A stretch of 64,000 nt of DNA from assembly GCA_016788045.1 (NCBI GenBank), contig JAEUTG010000042.1, positions 124,001-188,000 of the forward strand, read 5' to 3'. The DNA is from Bacteroidales bacterium (GTDB taxonomy: Bacteria; Bacteroidota; Bacteroidia; Bacteroidales; Lentimicrobiaceae). This document shows, in pieces, positions 8,554 to 16,733 of this stretch. A program made the translations under genes and the position numbers. The notes under the pieces are model-generated. The model worked only from the letters and a program-made list of their open reading frames with translations. It made no database searches and had not been told where the DNA came from. Positions within the stretch are counted from its first letter, which is position 1, and every line of letters begins with the position of its first letter.

Positions 8554-8748
8554 ATGGCTCAGAAGAAATCCTTTGCACTGCGTATTGATGCTGAACTGCT
8601 CGAATCTGTTGAAAAATGGGCAGCAGACGAATTCCGCAGTACAAACGGGCAACTGGAATGGATCATTCACAAAGCATTGAAGGATGCCGGCAGGCTCAGG
8701 GCAGCCAGGAAAAACAATGCAGTTGAAGAGAATGAAAAGGATGGCTAA
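8554..8748 (+). CDS. Arc-like ribbon-helix-helix DNA-binding protein
   Basis: The 64-residue protein reads as a complete ribbon-helix-helix domain: strand KKSFALRIDAELLESVEKWA, a turn with FRSTNGQ, and a second helix LEWIIHKALKDAG, followed by a short charged tail. Such proteins bind DNA as dimers and are often autoregulators or antitoxins. It has no adjacent toxin gene. Its place after the SPFH and unknown genes suggests it regulates, or is regulated with, that membrane module. Confidence 0.85.
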   Translation: MAQKKSFALRIDAELLESVEKWAADEFRSTNGQLEWIIHKALKDAGRLRAARKNNAVEENEKDG

Positions 8749-8798
8749 AGCCCGCTGATTTTTTTCTGAAAGGGAGAACAAGGATTTATCAGGGAAAG

Positions 8799-9740
8799 TT
8801 AATCGCCGCTGAAGAGTCTGCCCTGCCACGTATTTCTTCTTTCAAGTTCATTTTCAATCAAGGTCATAACCTGGTCGGCACGCAATGCTGACCAGGGTTT
8901 ACTCAGCAGGTATCGTGGTGGAACTTCACCGGTAAAACGCTCGATCACAAATGCGGGATTCATCAGTTCTGTGATTCTTACAATCAGGTCGATATATTCA
9001 TCCAGCGTAAATAGCCTAAAAGCCCCGGGGTCTGCGAGGTATTGGTCAGCCATGGCTGTATTTCTGACAATCTGTAACTGATGAAATTTTATGGTTGTCA
9101 GTGGTAAGCGGGCTACCATTCTTGCTCCGGCGATCATCTGTTCTTCAGATTCGCCGGGAAGGCCCAGGATGAGGTGCGCTCCGGTTTTTATTCCGGCTGC
9201 TGCTGTTTTCTTTATGGCCTCCACCGATTGCTGGTAGGTGTGTCCACGGTTGATGAGTTGCAGGGTTTTATCTGAAGTGGATTCAATGCCATATTCAATG
9301 ATGACATAAAACTTTGCGGAGAGCTTGCTGAAATAGCTGATTTTCTCATCGTCAATACAGTCGGGCCGGGTACCGATCACCAGTCCCCTGATTCCGGGAT
9401 GACTGAGTGCCTGATCATACAGTTGTTTCAGTTCACTGAGTGGTGCCCAGGTGTTGGAGTACGACTGGAAATAGGCCAGGTATTCAGAAGCCCTGCGATA
9501 CCTGATTTTGTGAAATTCTATGCCTTCTTCAATCTGTTGCAGTACAGGTTTTGAAGGGTGGCAATAGGATGGGTTGAACGCATCGTTGTTGCAATAGGTA
9601 CAACCACCGGTCCCAGTTGTCCCGTCACGGTTGGGGCAGGTAAACCCGGCATCGATCGATACTTTCTGAACCCTGCTGCCGAAGGTCCGCTTGAAGTATT
9701 CGTTGTAGCTGTTGTAGCGTTTTCCGAGGAATGGGTTCAT
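8799..9740 (-). CDS. TIGR01212 family radical SAM protein (YhcC-like)
   Basis: The 313-residue protein belongs to the YhcC-like radical SAM family. The cluster cysteines are Cys35, Cys47 and Cys50 in FTCPNRDGTTGTGGCTYC, a wide CX11CX2C spacing peculiar to this family rather than CX3CX2C. YFQSYSNTWAP, GTRPDC and EYGIEST are further family blocks. The reaction is unknown. It converges on the Arc-like gene with a 50-bp gap. The start gives MNPFLGKRYNSYNEYFK, a normal N-terminus for the family. Confidence 0.9.
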   Translation of the reverse strand: MNPFLGKRYNSYNEYFKRTFGSRVQKVSIDAGFTCPNRDGTTGTGGCTYCNNDAFNPSYCHPSKPVLQQIEEGIEFHKIRYRRASEYLAYFQSYSNTWAPLSELKQLYDQALSHPGIRGLVIGTRPDCIDDEKISYFSKLSAKFYVIIEYGIESTSDKTLQLINRGHTYQQSVEAIKKTAAAGIKTGAHLILGLPGESEEQMIAGARMVARLPLTTIKFHQLQIVRNTAMADQYLADPGAFRLFTLDEYIDLIVRITELMNPAFVIERFTGEVPPRYLLSKPWSALRADQVMTLIENELERRNTWQGRLFSGD

Positions 9741-10052
9741 GTCTTGTAAATTTTCTCAGGGTCTGGGGCATCGGGCATGGGGTTCATCCTTCTCCTTCGC
9801 TGCACTGCGGCAGGCAGGCTTGCCCCGGAGGCCCATTGTGCCTCCCTTTTCGTCGGGTTAAGCGCTGATGGCAGAATGTTATCCGGAATCAGAGTTTTTT
9901 TGAAGGTAATTTCAAATTCCGGAGATTATTACGATGCTGCAGGGTATTTAACCTGATTATTTTAAGTATTCCGGTTTTCCATCCTTCTTTTGTTTCAAAA
10001 AAGGCTGTCTTAATCAGACAGCCTTTTTTGGTCATGGTATTTAAAATGCACT
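9741..10052. other. 312-bp gene-free stretch with REP-like GC-rich segment and terminator
   Basis: No plausible gene. A GC-rich segment at 9795-9830 reads CTTCGCTGCACTGCGGCAGG followed by CAGGCTTGCCCCGGAGG. It resembles short palindromic elements scattered between genes of uncultured Bacteroidetes; that resemblance is from memory. The right end holds the terminator of the peptide transporter. Confidence 0.5.
9997..10029 (-). terminator. Terminator of the peptide transporter
   Basis: AAAAAAGGCTGTCT and AGACAGCCTTTTTT form a perfect stem with a short loop and T runs on both strands, so it can work in either direction. It lies 24 bp after the transporter stop. Confidence 0.85.
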
Positions 10053-11864
10053 TTACTTGGTAGCTGCTTCAAGACGTTTCATAATGGAGAAGATGAAAAC
10101 AGCAGACAAAACACAACAAACAATAAAGATTGACCACAACTGCCAGAGGTCAAGTTTACCCCAGAAATCACTGCCAATAAAGAGGAATTTATTTCCAACC
10201 GCGGTAGCGAGCAACCATCCGCCCTGCATAAGACCCTGGAACCGTGCCGGAGCAACTTTGGAAACAAACGACAGGCCCATCGGGCTGAGGAAAAGTTCTG
10301 CAATGGTAAGGATAAGGTAACTGCTGATAAGCCAGTAAGGGATAACCCTTGAAGAGTCAGGTACAGGATTGTATTTAGTAGAACCATTTTCAATTACCTG
10401 TAATTCGTGAGGTGAGACCAGGCCGATAGAAGCAATGAGGATGACAAGAAATCCGAGAGCGGCAATAAACATACCAATACCGATTTTCTTGGGGGTTGAG
10501 GGCTCCAGGTTTTTGTTGCGAAGCCAGGTAAACACTGCCATGACAGGGAATGTCAGGGATACAATAAACAATGGGTTAAACGACTGGAATACTTCAGGGG
10601 CAATCGGGTTGCTTTCAGCGAAACCTGATACGAAATAGTAGGTTAATCCGCCGAAAACAATAGCCATGGCACCACCGATCAGCTTGTTGAAGCTCTTTTT
10701 ATTGAAAAGAACAAGAACCACACCGGCGATCGCACCGATAAAGCTCAGGATGGACTCAAGGTTAAAGAAAATGTTGGTGAATGCGCCGACTTCTTTTACT
10801 GTATAGTCTCTGGCAAAGAATGTGAGGGTAAGTCCGTTCTGATGGAAGGACATCCAGAAGAAAATCACCACGATAAATACGAGCAGCAGTGAAGTTACCC
10901 TGGGGCGTTCTTCTTTGGTTGAGATCTGGAACATCATAGCAACAAATCCAACAAAGAGACCAACAGCCATTCCCAGAGCGAGGTCGTTCATAACGAAATA
11001 GAAAATAACCGAGGTGGTAGCCATCAGACCGGCTGCCAGCAGGAAACTAACAAGATTTCCTTTAGCCTTGTTTTCGGCTTTGTTGTCTTTGGTAACAACT
11101 TTTTCAACGCTGGGTAAGAGTTTGTTGAAGATGATGTATACAAGCATTGAAATTACCATTGCACCGGCAGCAATGCCAAATGCATAGTTGTATCCTTTAG
11201 AGAATGCGTTGATGTAATCTGATGCAAAAGCACCCAGATCAGTAACTACCTTTCCGCTCACTTTTTCGGCCAGGCTCTGGAAGGCTTCAGTATTTTCAAG
11301 GGTCCCGTTGGTGTATGCATGGCACATTGCCGGGAGGCTGCCGTCGTGTTCAAAGCCCTGGGTTTTTAAGAACCAGTTTCTGATTCCCGTAGCAACAAAA
11401 GGTGCAAAAAAGGCGCCAATGTTGATGCCCATATAGAAAATCATAAAGGCAGAATCTCTCACTTTTGAATACCTCGGGTCATCGTACATTTGTCCGACAA
11501 CTGCCTGCAGGTTTCCTTTGAAGAGTCCGTTTCCGAGGGCTATGGTGAAGAGTCCCGTAAGGGTAATTGCAAGCGGGTTGCCAGGAATAGCCATTACAAC
11601 ATAACCGGCAAACATGATGATAATCCCCATCAGGATTACAAACTTGTATTTACGGGTTGCATCAGCAAGTATACCTCCGATGAGGGCAAGGGCATAAATT
11701 CCGAAATAAAACCAGCTGTAATATCCTCCGGCCTGTGATTCTGTGAGGCCGTATTTTGCCTGCAGAAACAGAACCAGGATGGCCATCATGGTGTAAAATC
11801 CGAAGCGCTCTCCCATATTGGAGAAGAACGCTACCAGTAGTCCTTTTGGGTGCTCTTTTAACAT
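10053..11864 (-). CDS. Proton-dependent oligopeptide transporter (POT/PTR2 family MFS)
   Basis: The 603-residue protein is a peptide/proton symporter of the inner membrane. The N-terminus carries the POT signature: FFSNMGERFGFYTMMAILVL contains the ERFxxY motif for proton coupling. GNGLFKGNLQAVVGQMY is the second PTR2 block. I count about 14 hydrophobic segments, as in bacterial POT proteins. The insert near residues 170-215 between membrane helices is longer than in typical DtpT. Its own promoter and terminator make it a single-gene unit. Confidence 0.92.
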   Translation of the reverse strand: MLKEHPKGLLVAFFSNMGERFGFYTMMAILVLFLQAKYGLTESQAGGYYSWFYFGIYALALIGGILADATRKYKFVILMGIIIMFAGYVVMAIPGNPLAITLTGLFTIALGNGLFKGNLQAVVGQMYDDPRYSKVRDSAFMIFYMGINIGAFFAPFVATGIRNWFLKTQGFEHDGSLPAMCHAYTNGTLENTEAFQSLAEKVSGKVVTDLGAFASDYINAFSKGYNYAFGIAAGAMVISMLVYIIFNKLLPSVEKVVTKDNKAENKAKGNLVSFLLAAGLMATTSVIFYFVMNDLALGMAVGLFVGFVAMMFQISTKEERPRVTSLLLVFIVVIFFWMSFHQNGLTLTFFARDYTVKEVGAFTNIFFNLESILSFIGAIAGVVLVLFNKKSFNKLIGGAMAIVFGGLTYYFVSGFAESNPIAPEVFQSFNPLFIVSLTFPVMAVFTWLRNKNLEPSTPKKIGIGMFIAALGFLVILIASIGLVSPHELQVIENGSTKYNPVPDSSRVIPYWLISSYLILTIAELFLSPMGLSFVSKVAPARFQGLMQGGWLLATAVGNKFLFIGSDFWGKLDLWQLWSIFIVCCVLSAVFIFSIMKRLEAATK

Positions 11865-11917
11865 ACTAATAGGGTGTTAGGTGATTATTTAAGAAGCTTG
11901 ATCTGATTTTCCCGTAG

Positions 11918-11925
11918 CAAAAATA
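11918..11925 (-). promoter_or_regulatory. -7 box of the peptide transporter
   Basis: TATTTTTG on the minus strand matches TAnnTTTG, 53 bp before the ATG. A small palindrome ACCAAATTTTGGT lies directly upstream (11926-11938). No clear -33 element. Confidence 0.4.
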
Positions 11926-11970
11926 ACCAAATTTTGGTGCTATCCTAATAATCGGCAGAAATGAAGCAGT

Positions 11971-14085
11971 CTAGAACCGGTAGCGTAACTGAAGTTTGAT
12001 TTCCGATTTATTGTTTCCATCAATTTCATCCAGTCCGGATCCGATCACTTGCTTGTTGGAATAATGGGTAATCGAATACCGCACCCATAAATCGAGGCTG
12101 CGGCCAAAGGAGTACCTGCCCAGCAGATAGAACCGGCTGCCTTTATAATAGTACGATGGGATTGAAAAGGCATACAACACGTCGCTTTCATAGGCATACA
12201 ACCGTTCGTTGTATGAGTCAGTGTCAAAAATCGCATACCGCCCTGTAAGCTGCCACGGCTTATCCTGATTTCTGTAAGCGACTTCCTGATAGGCAAGAAA
12301 CCCTTGTTTTCTGCCGGAACCTTCCATCCTGTAAACGATCGATTCAACCCGGGATTTGAGGATGAGTGCAGCAGTTGGCTTTACATTGAAACTGATCCGG
12401 AAGTTCTGTCTGGATTCAGTTTCCGGAAATGTTGTGTAAGTGTCTGCATCTGATGGATTCAATTGCTTTTGCTGAACCCGGTACTGCAGCTGGATTTCGG
12501 TTCTTCGAGAAGGGGTGTAGGTGAGACGTGCGGTGTATTCACTCCCGCGGGAAGGTGCATCAACCCTGTATTTCAGCCAGGGAAAACTAAAGTGATCGGC
12601 AAAAGCAGTAAGGCTCAGTCGTCGGTGGAGCTGGGCCAGCATCCCGATATAGAGGCCCTTTTCATTTGAATTTTTACTGTTTTCCCCGAAGGCATTGCTC
12701 ATCAGGTTCTGGTAATTTTTGGAATAGTTCCGGTAAATGGCTGATAAGGCCAGCCTCGGATCCGGCGTGAAATTAGCCCCGGCGATCACGGCTTTGCCGC
12801 CATTGTCGCTTCCTGAAAATTCTCCATACAGGGTGAGCGACCGAAGGATGACCGCATAATCAAAACCAACATTGGTAAGTGCTTTCCCGTTGAATTCAAA
12901 CTGCCTGTATAATGCATTGTCTTTCTGCAGGTTGTTGTCCAGGCCGGAATGCAGAACACTGGCTCCGAACCTGAACATCCGGATACGCGTCTGCAGATTC
13001 CCGCCGTAATGCGTTTGCCTGATGGCATCTTTCCCGGCCAGTTCGCCGGGTGTCCGGTGGTATCCGGTTTCAAGCAGGGAGCTTATGTAGTACTCTTCAG
13101 CAGAAAGTGAATCTGCAGCTTCGGTATTTGCATCTGCCAGTTTACTGGAATAGAAAAGCGTTACATCGAGATTCCTCAGGGGTGAAATCGTGGTTGCCAC
13201 GCCGCGCATGAAAAGATTTTCATTGGCTCCGGTATTCGGTTTCAGGGCAGGGGCCATTCTCCTGCCAGGGATGCCTGATGGTGATTTCCCGAAGGCCATG
13301 CTGCTCCAGAGGGTGAGCCCCTGCCCGAATTGAACATGGTAATCACCGATGGCAAGACTTTTTACAAACTTCTTTCCGGCATAAAAGAAGTGAAAGCTGT
13401 AAAAGTCGAATCCTTTTTTGAGGGTATCCGAATCAGGGAAGAGTGTTTCCCCTGGGTCTTTTTCCATGGTAGCCCCGAACCGCACCGAATTGTAGAAGTT
13501 ATAGCCGAGCCGCAGGTAAAGTTTTTCAGGTCCGCCCAGGTACCTGCTATTGGGGTTGGCTGCCAGGGAAGAATCGTCGATGGGAGTATAGCCCTTTTGT
13601 TCTTCGGGCACCTGCTGATAGCGTAGGATAATGCTCTCTTTGCCATAGGTTGCAAGGTTTTTCAGGCTGGGGTTCCTGGCAAAGGGACTGAGCTTAAAGG
13701 TGATAAAAGGTGACAGGTCAGCAACCAGGGTTGAGTCGAAACCTTCGATCAGGTTGAGTTCGTAAAGACTGGTGAGTTCTCCGAATGTCAGAATATAGTT
13801 GCTCAGATTGTTGATCTGCAGATCGTTCAGCTGAAGCTGATGCAGTTCCTGCTCGGAGGCTGTGTTGATGTTAACCGGATTTTTGATGTATTGAAGCAAT
13901 TCTTCAACCAGGTCGCTGTAATCAGCTTCGGTGTCGGTGTTGCCCGATAGTTGTTCAATCTGATCTTCAAGCAGTGAAGAAACACCTTGTTCGGTTTTCA
14001 CAGGTTCCTGCGCCCGGAGACTGCCGGATAAAAGCAATGTGAAGATCGCAGGCAACAACAAATGACAGATGATCCGTTTCAGCAT
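11971..14085 (-). CDS. Exported helix-hairpin-helix protein with predicted outer-membrane barrel
   Basis: The 704-residue protein has a signal peptide (cleavage near LRAQ, residue 26). A ComEA-type helix-hairpin-helix unit follows (NPVNINTASEQELHQL, residues 69-84) with a second hairpin-like LTSLYELNLIEGF. A long beta-rich region runs to an aromatic end (KLQLRYRF), typical of outer-membrane barrels. Helix-hairpin-helix units usually bind DNA, but here the unit would be periplasmic. Similar proteins are common in Bacteroidetes and their function is unknown to me. It starts 5 bp after the PorV-like gene and is surely co-transcribed with it. Confidence 0.8.
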   Translation of the reverse strand: MLKRIICHLLLPAIFTLLLSGSLRAQEPVKTEQGVSSLLEDQIEQLSGNTDTEADYSDLVEELLQYIKNPVNINTASEQELHQLQLNDLQINNLSNYILTFGELTSLYELNLIEGFDSTLVADLSPFITFKLSPFARNPSLKNLATYGKESIILRYQQVPEEQKGYTPIDDSSLAANPNSRYLGGPEKLYLRLGYNFYNSVRFGATMEKDPGETLFPDSDTLKKGFDFYSFHFFYAGKKFVKSLAIGDYHVQFGQGLTLWSSMAFGKSPSGIPGRRMAPALKPNTGANENLFMRGVATTISPLRNLDVTLFYSSKLADANTEAADSLSAEEYYISSLLETGYHRTPGELAGKDAIRQTHYGGNLQTRIRMFRFGASVLHSGLDNNLQKDNALYRQFEFNGKALTNVGFDYAVILRSLTLYGEFSGSDNGGKAVIAGANFTPDPRLALSAIYRNYSKNYQNLMSNAFGENSKNSNEKGLYIGMLAQLHRRLSLTAFADHFSFPWLKYRVDAPSRGSEYTARLTYTPSRRTEIQLQYRVQQKQLNPSDADTYTTFPETESRQNFRISFNVKPTAALILKSRVESIVYRMEGSGRKQGFLAYQEVAYRNQDKPWQLTGRYAIFDTDSYNERLYAYESDVLYAFSIPSYYYKGSRFYLLGRYSFGRSLDLWVRYSITHYSNKQVIGSGLDEIDGNNKSEIKLQLRYRF

Positions 14086-14090
14086 GGCTT

Positions 14091-14912
14091 TCAGAATTTA
14101 CAGGAAACAGAAGCCTGGGGCGAATAACCCAGCACATTGTGATAACTGCTGCTGAGGTCGAAGCTGAATTTGCCGGTAACATATCCCAGTCCGAAAGTAA
14201 AGGCTGTCTGTCCGGTCGATACCCCGCCTCTCAGAAAAAACTGTTTCCAGGCGTTGTATTCAACCGCTGCATTTACCGAGGCATCGGCATAGCCGGATTT
14301 CCGGGTTTCAACGAGCAGCTTTATCCTGTTGGTGAGGTCGTAAGCCAGTCCGATCCGAAAAACAACCGGAGCCCTTTCGTCGTTGTATTCTGCCATCTTT
14401 GCATTGGCCGGATTGTAAACATGGGCTCCCAGGGTAAGTTCGCTGGTGAGCCTGGCCAGCATTCCGGCTTCAAAGGTTACAAAGTTCCGGTTGCCATAGC
14501 TTTCGGCCAGGTGACACATATTGTAGTTCAATTGAAGCCCGAAGGAGACCAGTTGCCCAAAGGAACGGGCAAATGCCAGGCCGATTTTACTCTCATTGTA
14601 AGTGGAATAGCCGAAATGATTGAAACTTAGGCCGATGGTTCCTGGTTTAACGGGCAATGCAATGGCTGCAGCTTTGTAACCCAGCTCTTTCAGCATAAAG
14701 CGGTTCTCATAGTAGAGCCCGGCACCGGCGGTATTGAGCATGGCCAGCCCGGCCTGGTTGTTGAATGCCGACCAGAGGTCATTAAGGGCTACTGAGGAGT
14801 GGGCAAGGGCTGCCGAACGTGCACCGGCCGGCCTGTTGTCACCACCGGCATGCAGGAGGACTGATATGAATAGAAACAGCACTGTTTGTAATACGGATAG
14901 TTGTTTATTCAT
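14091..14912 (-). CDS. PorV/PorQ-like outer-membrane beta-barrel protein
   Basis: The 273-residue protein has a short signal peptide (cleavage near LLHAGG). It begins with the family's ARSAALAHSSVALNDLWSAF block, in which an invariant N-P or N-Q segment follows (FNNQAGLA). Alternating strands fill the rest, ending in the terminal aromatic SCKF. PorV and PorQ relatives act in type IX secretion or as FadL-like channels, and sequence alone does not say which applies here. It is the first gene of a two-gene unit with the helix-hairpin-helix barrel. Confidence 0.75.
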   Translation of the reverse strand: MNKQLSVLQTVLFLFISVLLHAGGDNRPAGARSAALAHSSVALNDLWSAFNNQAGLAMLNTAGAGLYYENRFMLKELGYKAAAIALPVKPGTIGLSFNHFGYSTYNESKIGLAFARSFGQLVSFGLQLNYNMCHLAESYGNRNFVTFEAGMLARLTSELTLGAHVYNPANAKMAEYNDERAPVVFRIGLAYDLTNRIKLLVETRKSGYADASVNAAVEYNAWKQFFLRGGVSTGQTAFTFGLGYVTGKFSFDLSSSYHNVLGYSPQASVSCKF

Positions 14913-15114
14913 CGCAGATAGATATAAACTATGGATATAAATTAACTCGCAGCAATCATAATCAACGTAAATTTAAACTATTTGGCAATATCCCGGTTAA
15001 CACTTTATAAAATTTAAATCACTTGTGTCCGGGGAAAATAATTGGTTTCCTTTGAACTGATTTATATTACTGGATTGCAGCCATTATTCAAAACAGGGAC
15101 CATACTTTCTTTTT

Positions 15115-15201
15115 TTGACACCAACACACGAAATCACCAATATTCACCAAGTTATTTATCTGATTTATAGAGATTTTGGTGGCTTGGGGATTTGGTGTCA
15201 A
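15115..15201. repeat. Interrupted inverted repeat TTGACACCAA / TTGGTGTCAA
   Basis: TTGACACCAA at 15115-15124 is perfectly inverted at 15192-15201. Ten bases inside each arm a second match follows (CACCAA on the left, its complement TTGGTG on the right) at equal spacing. The arms are therefore about 26 bp with a non-matching middle. Confidence 0.6.
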
Positions 15202-15256
15202 GGTTTCTTTTACTTTAACCGGACAAAAATGAATTTAAATCAATTCCCGGATTGAT

Positions 15257-15264
15257 TATTTTTG
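15257..15264 (+). promoter_or_regulatory. -7 box of the DUF2461 gene
   Basis: TATTTTTG matches TAnnTTTG, 21 bp before the ATG. The -33 region is AT-rich without a clean TTTG. Confidence 0.4.
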
Positions 15265-15285
15265 ACAACGAAATAACCCTAAGCA

Positions 15286-15942
15286 ATGAAAGATATTCTA
15301 CAGTTTCTTGCTGATCTGAAAGAAAACAACCACCGCGAGTGGTTTGATGCAAACAGGCAGAGATACCAGCAGGTAAAAGTACAGTTTGAGAAGTTTGTTA
15401 CCGGACTTACAGGCGAACTTGCCCTGATTGATACAAGCATCGGGTTGCCGGATGCGAAGAACTGTGTTTTCAGAATCTTCAGGGATGTGCGGTTTTCAAA
15501 AGACAAACAGCCTTACAAGACCAATTTTGGTGCTTTTATTGCCAATGGTGGCCGCAAAAGCCCCATGGCGGGCTATTATATCCACATTGAGCCGGGCGAA
15601 TCCATGGCTGGTGGAGGTATTTATATGCCTGAAGCGGAGGTACTGAAGAAAGTAAGAAACGAAATATACTTCGGATCAAAGGATTTCAGAAGCCTGATTG
15701 AAGAAGATAATTTCAGGAAAACTTTCGGAACTCTTTCCGATTTTGACAAACTGAAACGGCCACCGAAGGATTTTAATGCCGGATTTGCTGACATTGATCT
15801 GTTGATGTATAAGAGCTACGCAGTGATGCATAGGTTTAATGACCAGGAGGTTACCTCAGATGGCTTCCATAAGGCAGCCCTTTCGGTTTTCTCATCCATG
15901 ATTGAATTTAACCGTTTTCTCAACCGGGCATTTGACAACTGA
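15286..15942 (+). CDS. DUF2461 domain protein (TIGR02453 family)
   Basis: The 218-residue protein matches the TIGR02453 pattern throughout: an N-terminal FLADLKENNHREWFDANR, the FRIFRDVRFSKDKQPYKTNF block, GYYIHIEPGESMAGGGIYMP, and a helical C-terminus. No signal peptide, so it is cytoplasmic. The biochemical role is unknown in this family, which occurs in bacteria and fungi. It is a single-gene unit. Confidence 0.88.
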   Translation: MKDILQFLADLKENNHREWFDANRQRYQQVKVQFEKFVTGLTGELALIDTSIGLPDAKNCVFRIFRDVRFSKDKQPYKTNFGAFIANGGRKSPMAGYYIHIEPGESMAGGGIYMPEAEVLKKVRNEIYFGSKDFRSLIEEDNFRKTFGTLSDFDKLKRPPKDFNAGFADIDLLMYKSYAVMHRFNDQEVTSDGFHKAALSVFSSMIEFNRFLNRAFDN

Positions 15943-15949
15943 TTCCAGC

Positions 15950-16000
15950 CCGGTTTGCAAAAAAACAAACCGGAATTGAGTTTCTCAGGTTCAATTCCGG
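15950..16000 (+). promoter_or_regulatory. Two mutually exclusive hairpins after DUF2461
   Basis: CCGGTTTG (15950-15957) pairs with CAAACCGG (15966-15973). The CCGG of that second arm also begins CCGGAATTGA (15970-15979), which pairs with TCAATTCCGG (15991-16000). Both stems are perfect but share four bases, so they compete. Neither is followed by a T run, so this is not a classical terminator. Confidence 0.5.
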
Positions 16001-16219
16001 GTTGAATATTTGCATGACTTAATGTGAGTTAAAATTAGGGAGTGTATTCCAGTTGTCAAATACTTAATAAAATTTTTAAGCTAATTTTAATAAGTTTCAA
16101 CAGGAACAGGTGATCGGGAAGGCGATGGTTTTTGAATTCAGTCACCGGTCATCAGTTTTCAGGGAGTATTGCCGGGTTGGCAAGTACATTTCCCGGAGTT
16201 GAATTCCAGAATAACTTTA

Positions 16220-16633
16220 ATGCAGAAACAGGAAACAGATTCAGGACTCAGGAAGCCTGCCGGCAAGGTTGTAAGATTGCTGTTGCTGATCGGAGGTTTA
16301 CTCTCTGCCATTGCCGGTTTTGCCGGAATCTTTATACCCTTGCTTCCCACCACCCCCTTTTTGCTGCTTGCCTCCTGGTGTTTTGTGAGATCATCTGACC
16401 GGATGAACAGGCTTTTGCTTGGCAATAAGTACCTTGGCCCTTATATCGCCAATTACCGAATGCGGCGGGGCATCACCCGACGCAATAAAATATACAGCCT
16501 CAGTTTCCTGTATCTTACCATTTCTGTATCGGTTATATTCGGACCTGATTACTGGTGGCTGAAGGCAGGTCTGCTATTGCTGGCTGTTGTAATCACCATT
16601 CACATTCTGAGGTTTAAAACCCTGGAAGGCTGA
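16220..16633 (+). CDS. YbaN/DUF454 family inner-membrane protein
   Basis: The 137-residue protein matches the YbaN family: GKVVRLLLLIGGLLSAIAG, the conserved IPLLPTTPFLLLASWCF motif, and HRM-like NRLLLGNKYLGPYI followed by two more hydrophobic segments. The function is unknown. The open frame extends 17 codons upstream, but I chose the ATG at 16220. It leaves a short polar N-terminus (MQKQETDSGLRKPAGK) before the first membrane segment. Confidence 0.8.
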   Translation: MQKQETDSGLRKPAGKVVRLLLLIGGLLSAIAGFAGIFIPLLPTTPFLLLASWCFVRSSDRMNRLLLGNKYLGPYIANYRMRRGITRRNKIYSLSFLYLTISVSVIFGPDYWWLKAGLLLLAVVITIHILRFKTLEG

Positions 16634-16675
16634 TTTTTTCCGGAACACGGGTATCAGCATCCGGAAAAAGAAAAA

Positions 16676-16703
16676 GCCCTGATGTACCGGGGGTACTCAG
16701 GGC
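16676..16703 (-). terminator. Terminator of the Dcp peptidase gene
   Basis: GCCCTGATGTACC and GGTACTCAGGGC pair almost perfectly. On the minus strand the stem is followed by TTTTTC and another T run (16665-16675). Confidence 0.75.
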
Positions 16704-16733
16704 CATTCAGGTTTATCCGCAGGTTTATCCGCA

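Larger units (their letters stand above)
14913..15285. other. 373-bp gene-free stretch with interrupted inverted repeat
   Basis: No gene found. It separates two divergent units. It holds an inverted repeat (15115-15201, listed separately) and a -7 box for the DUF2461 gene. The remainder is AT-rich with nothing recognisable. Confidence 0.6.
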
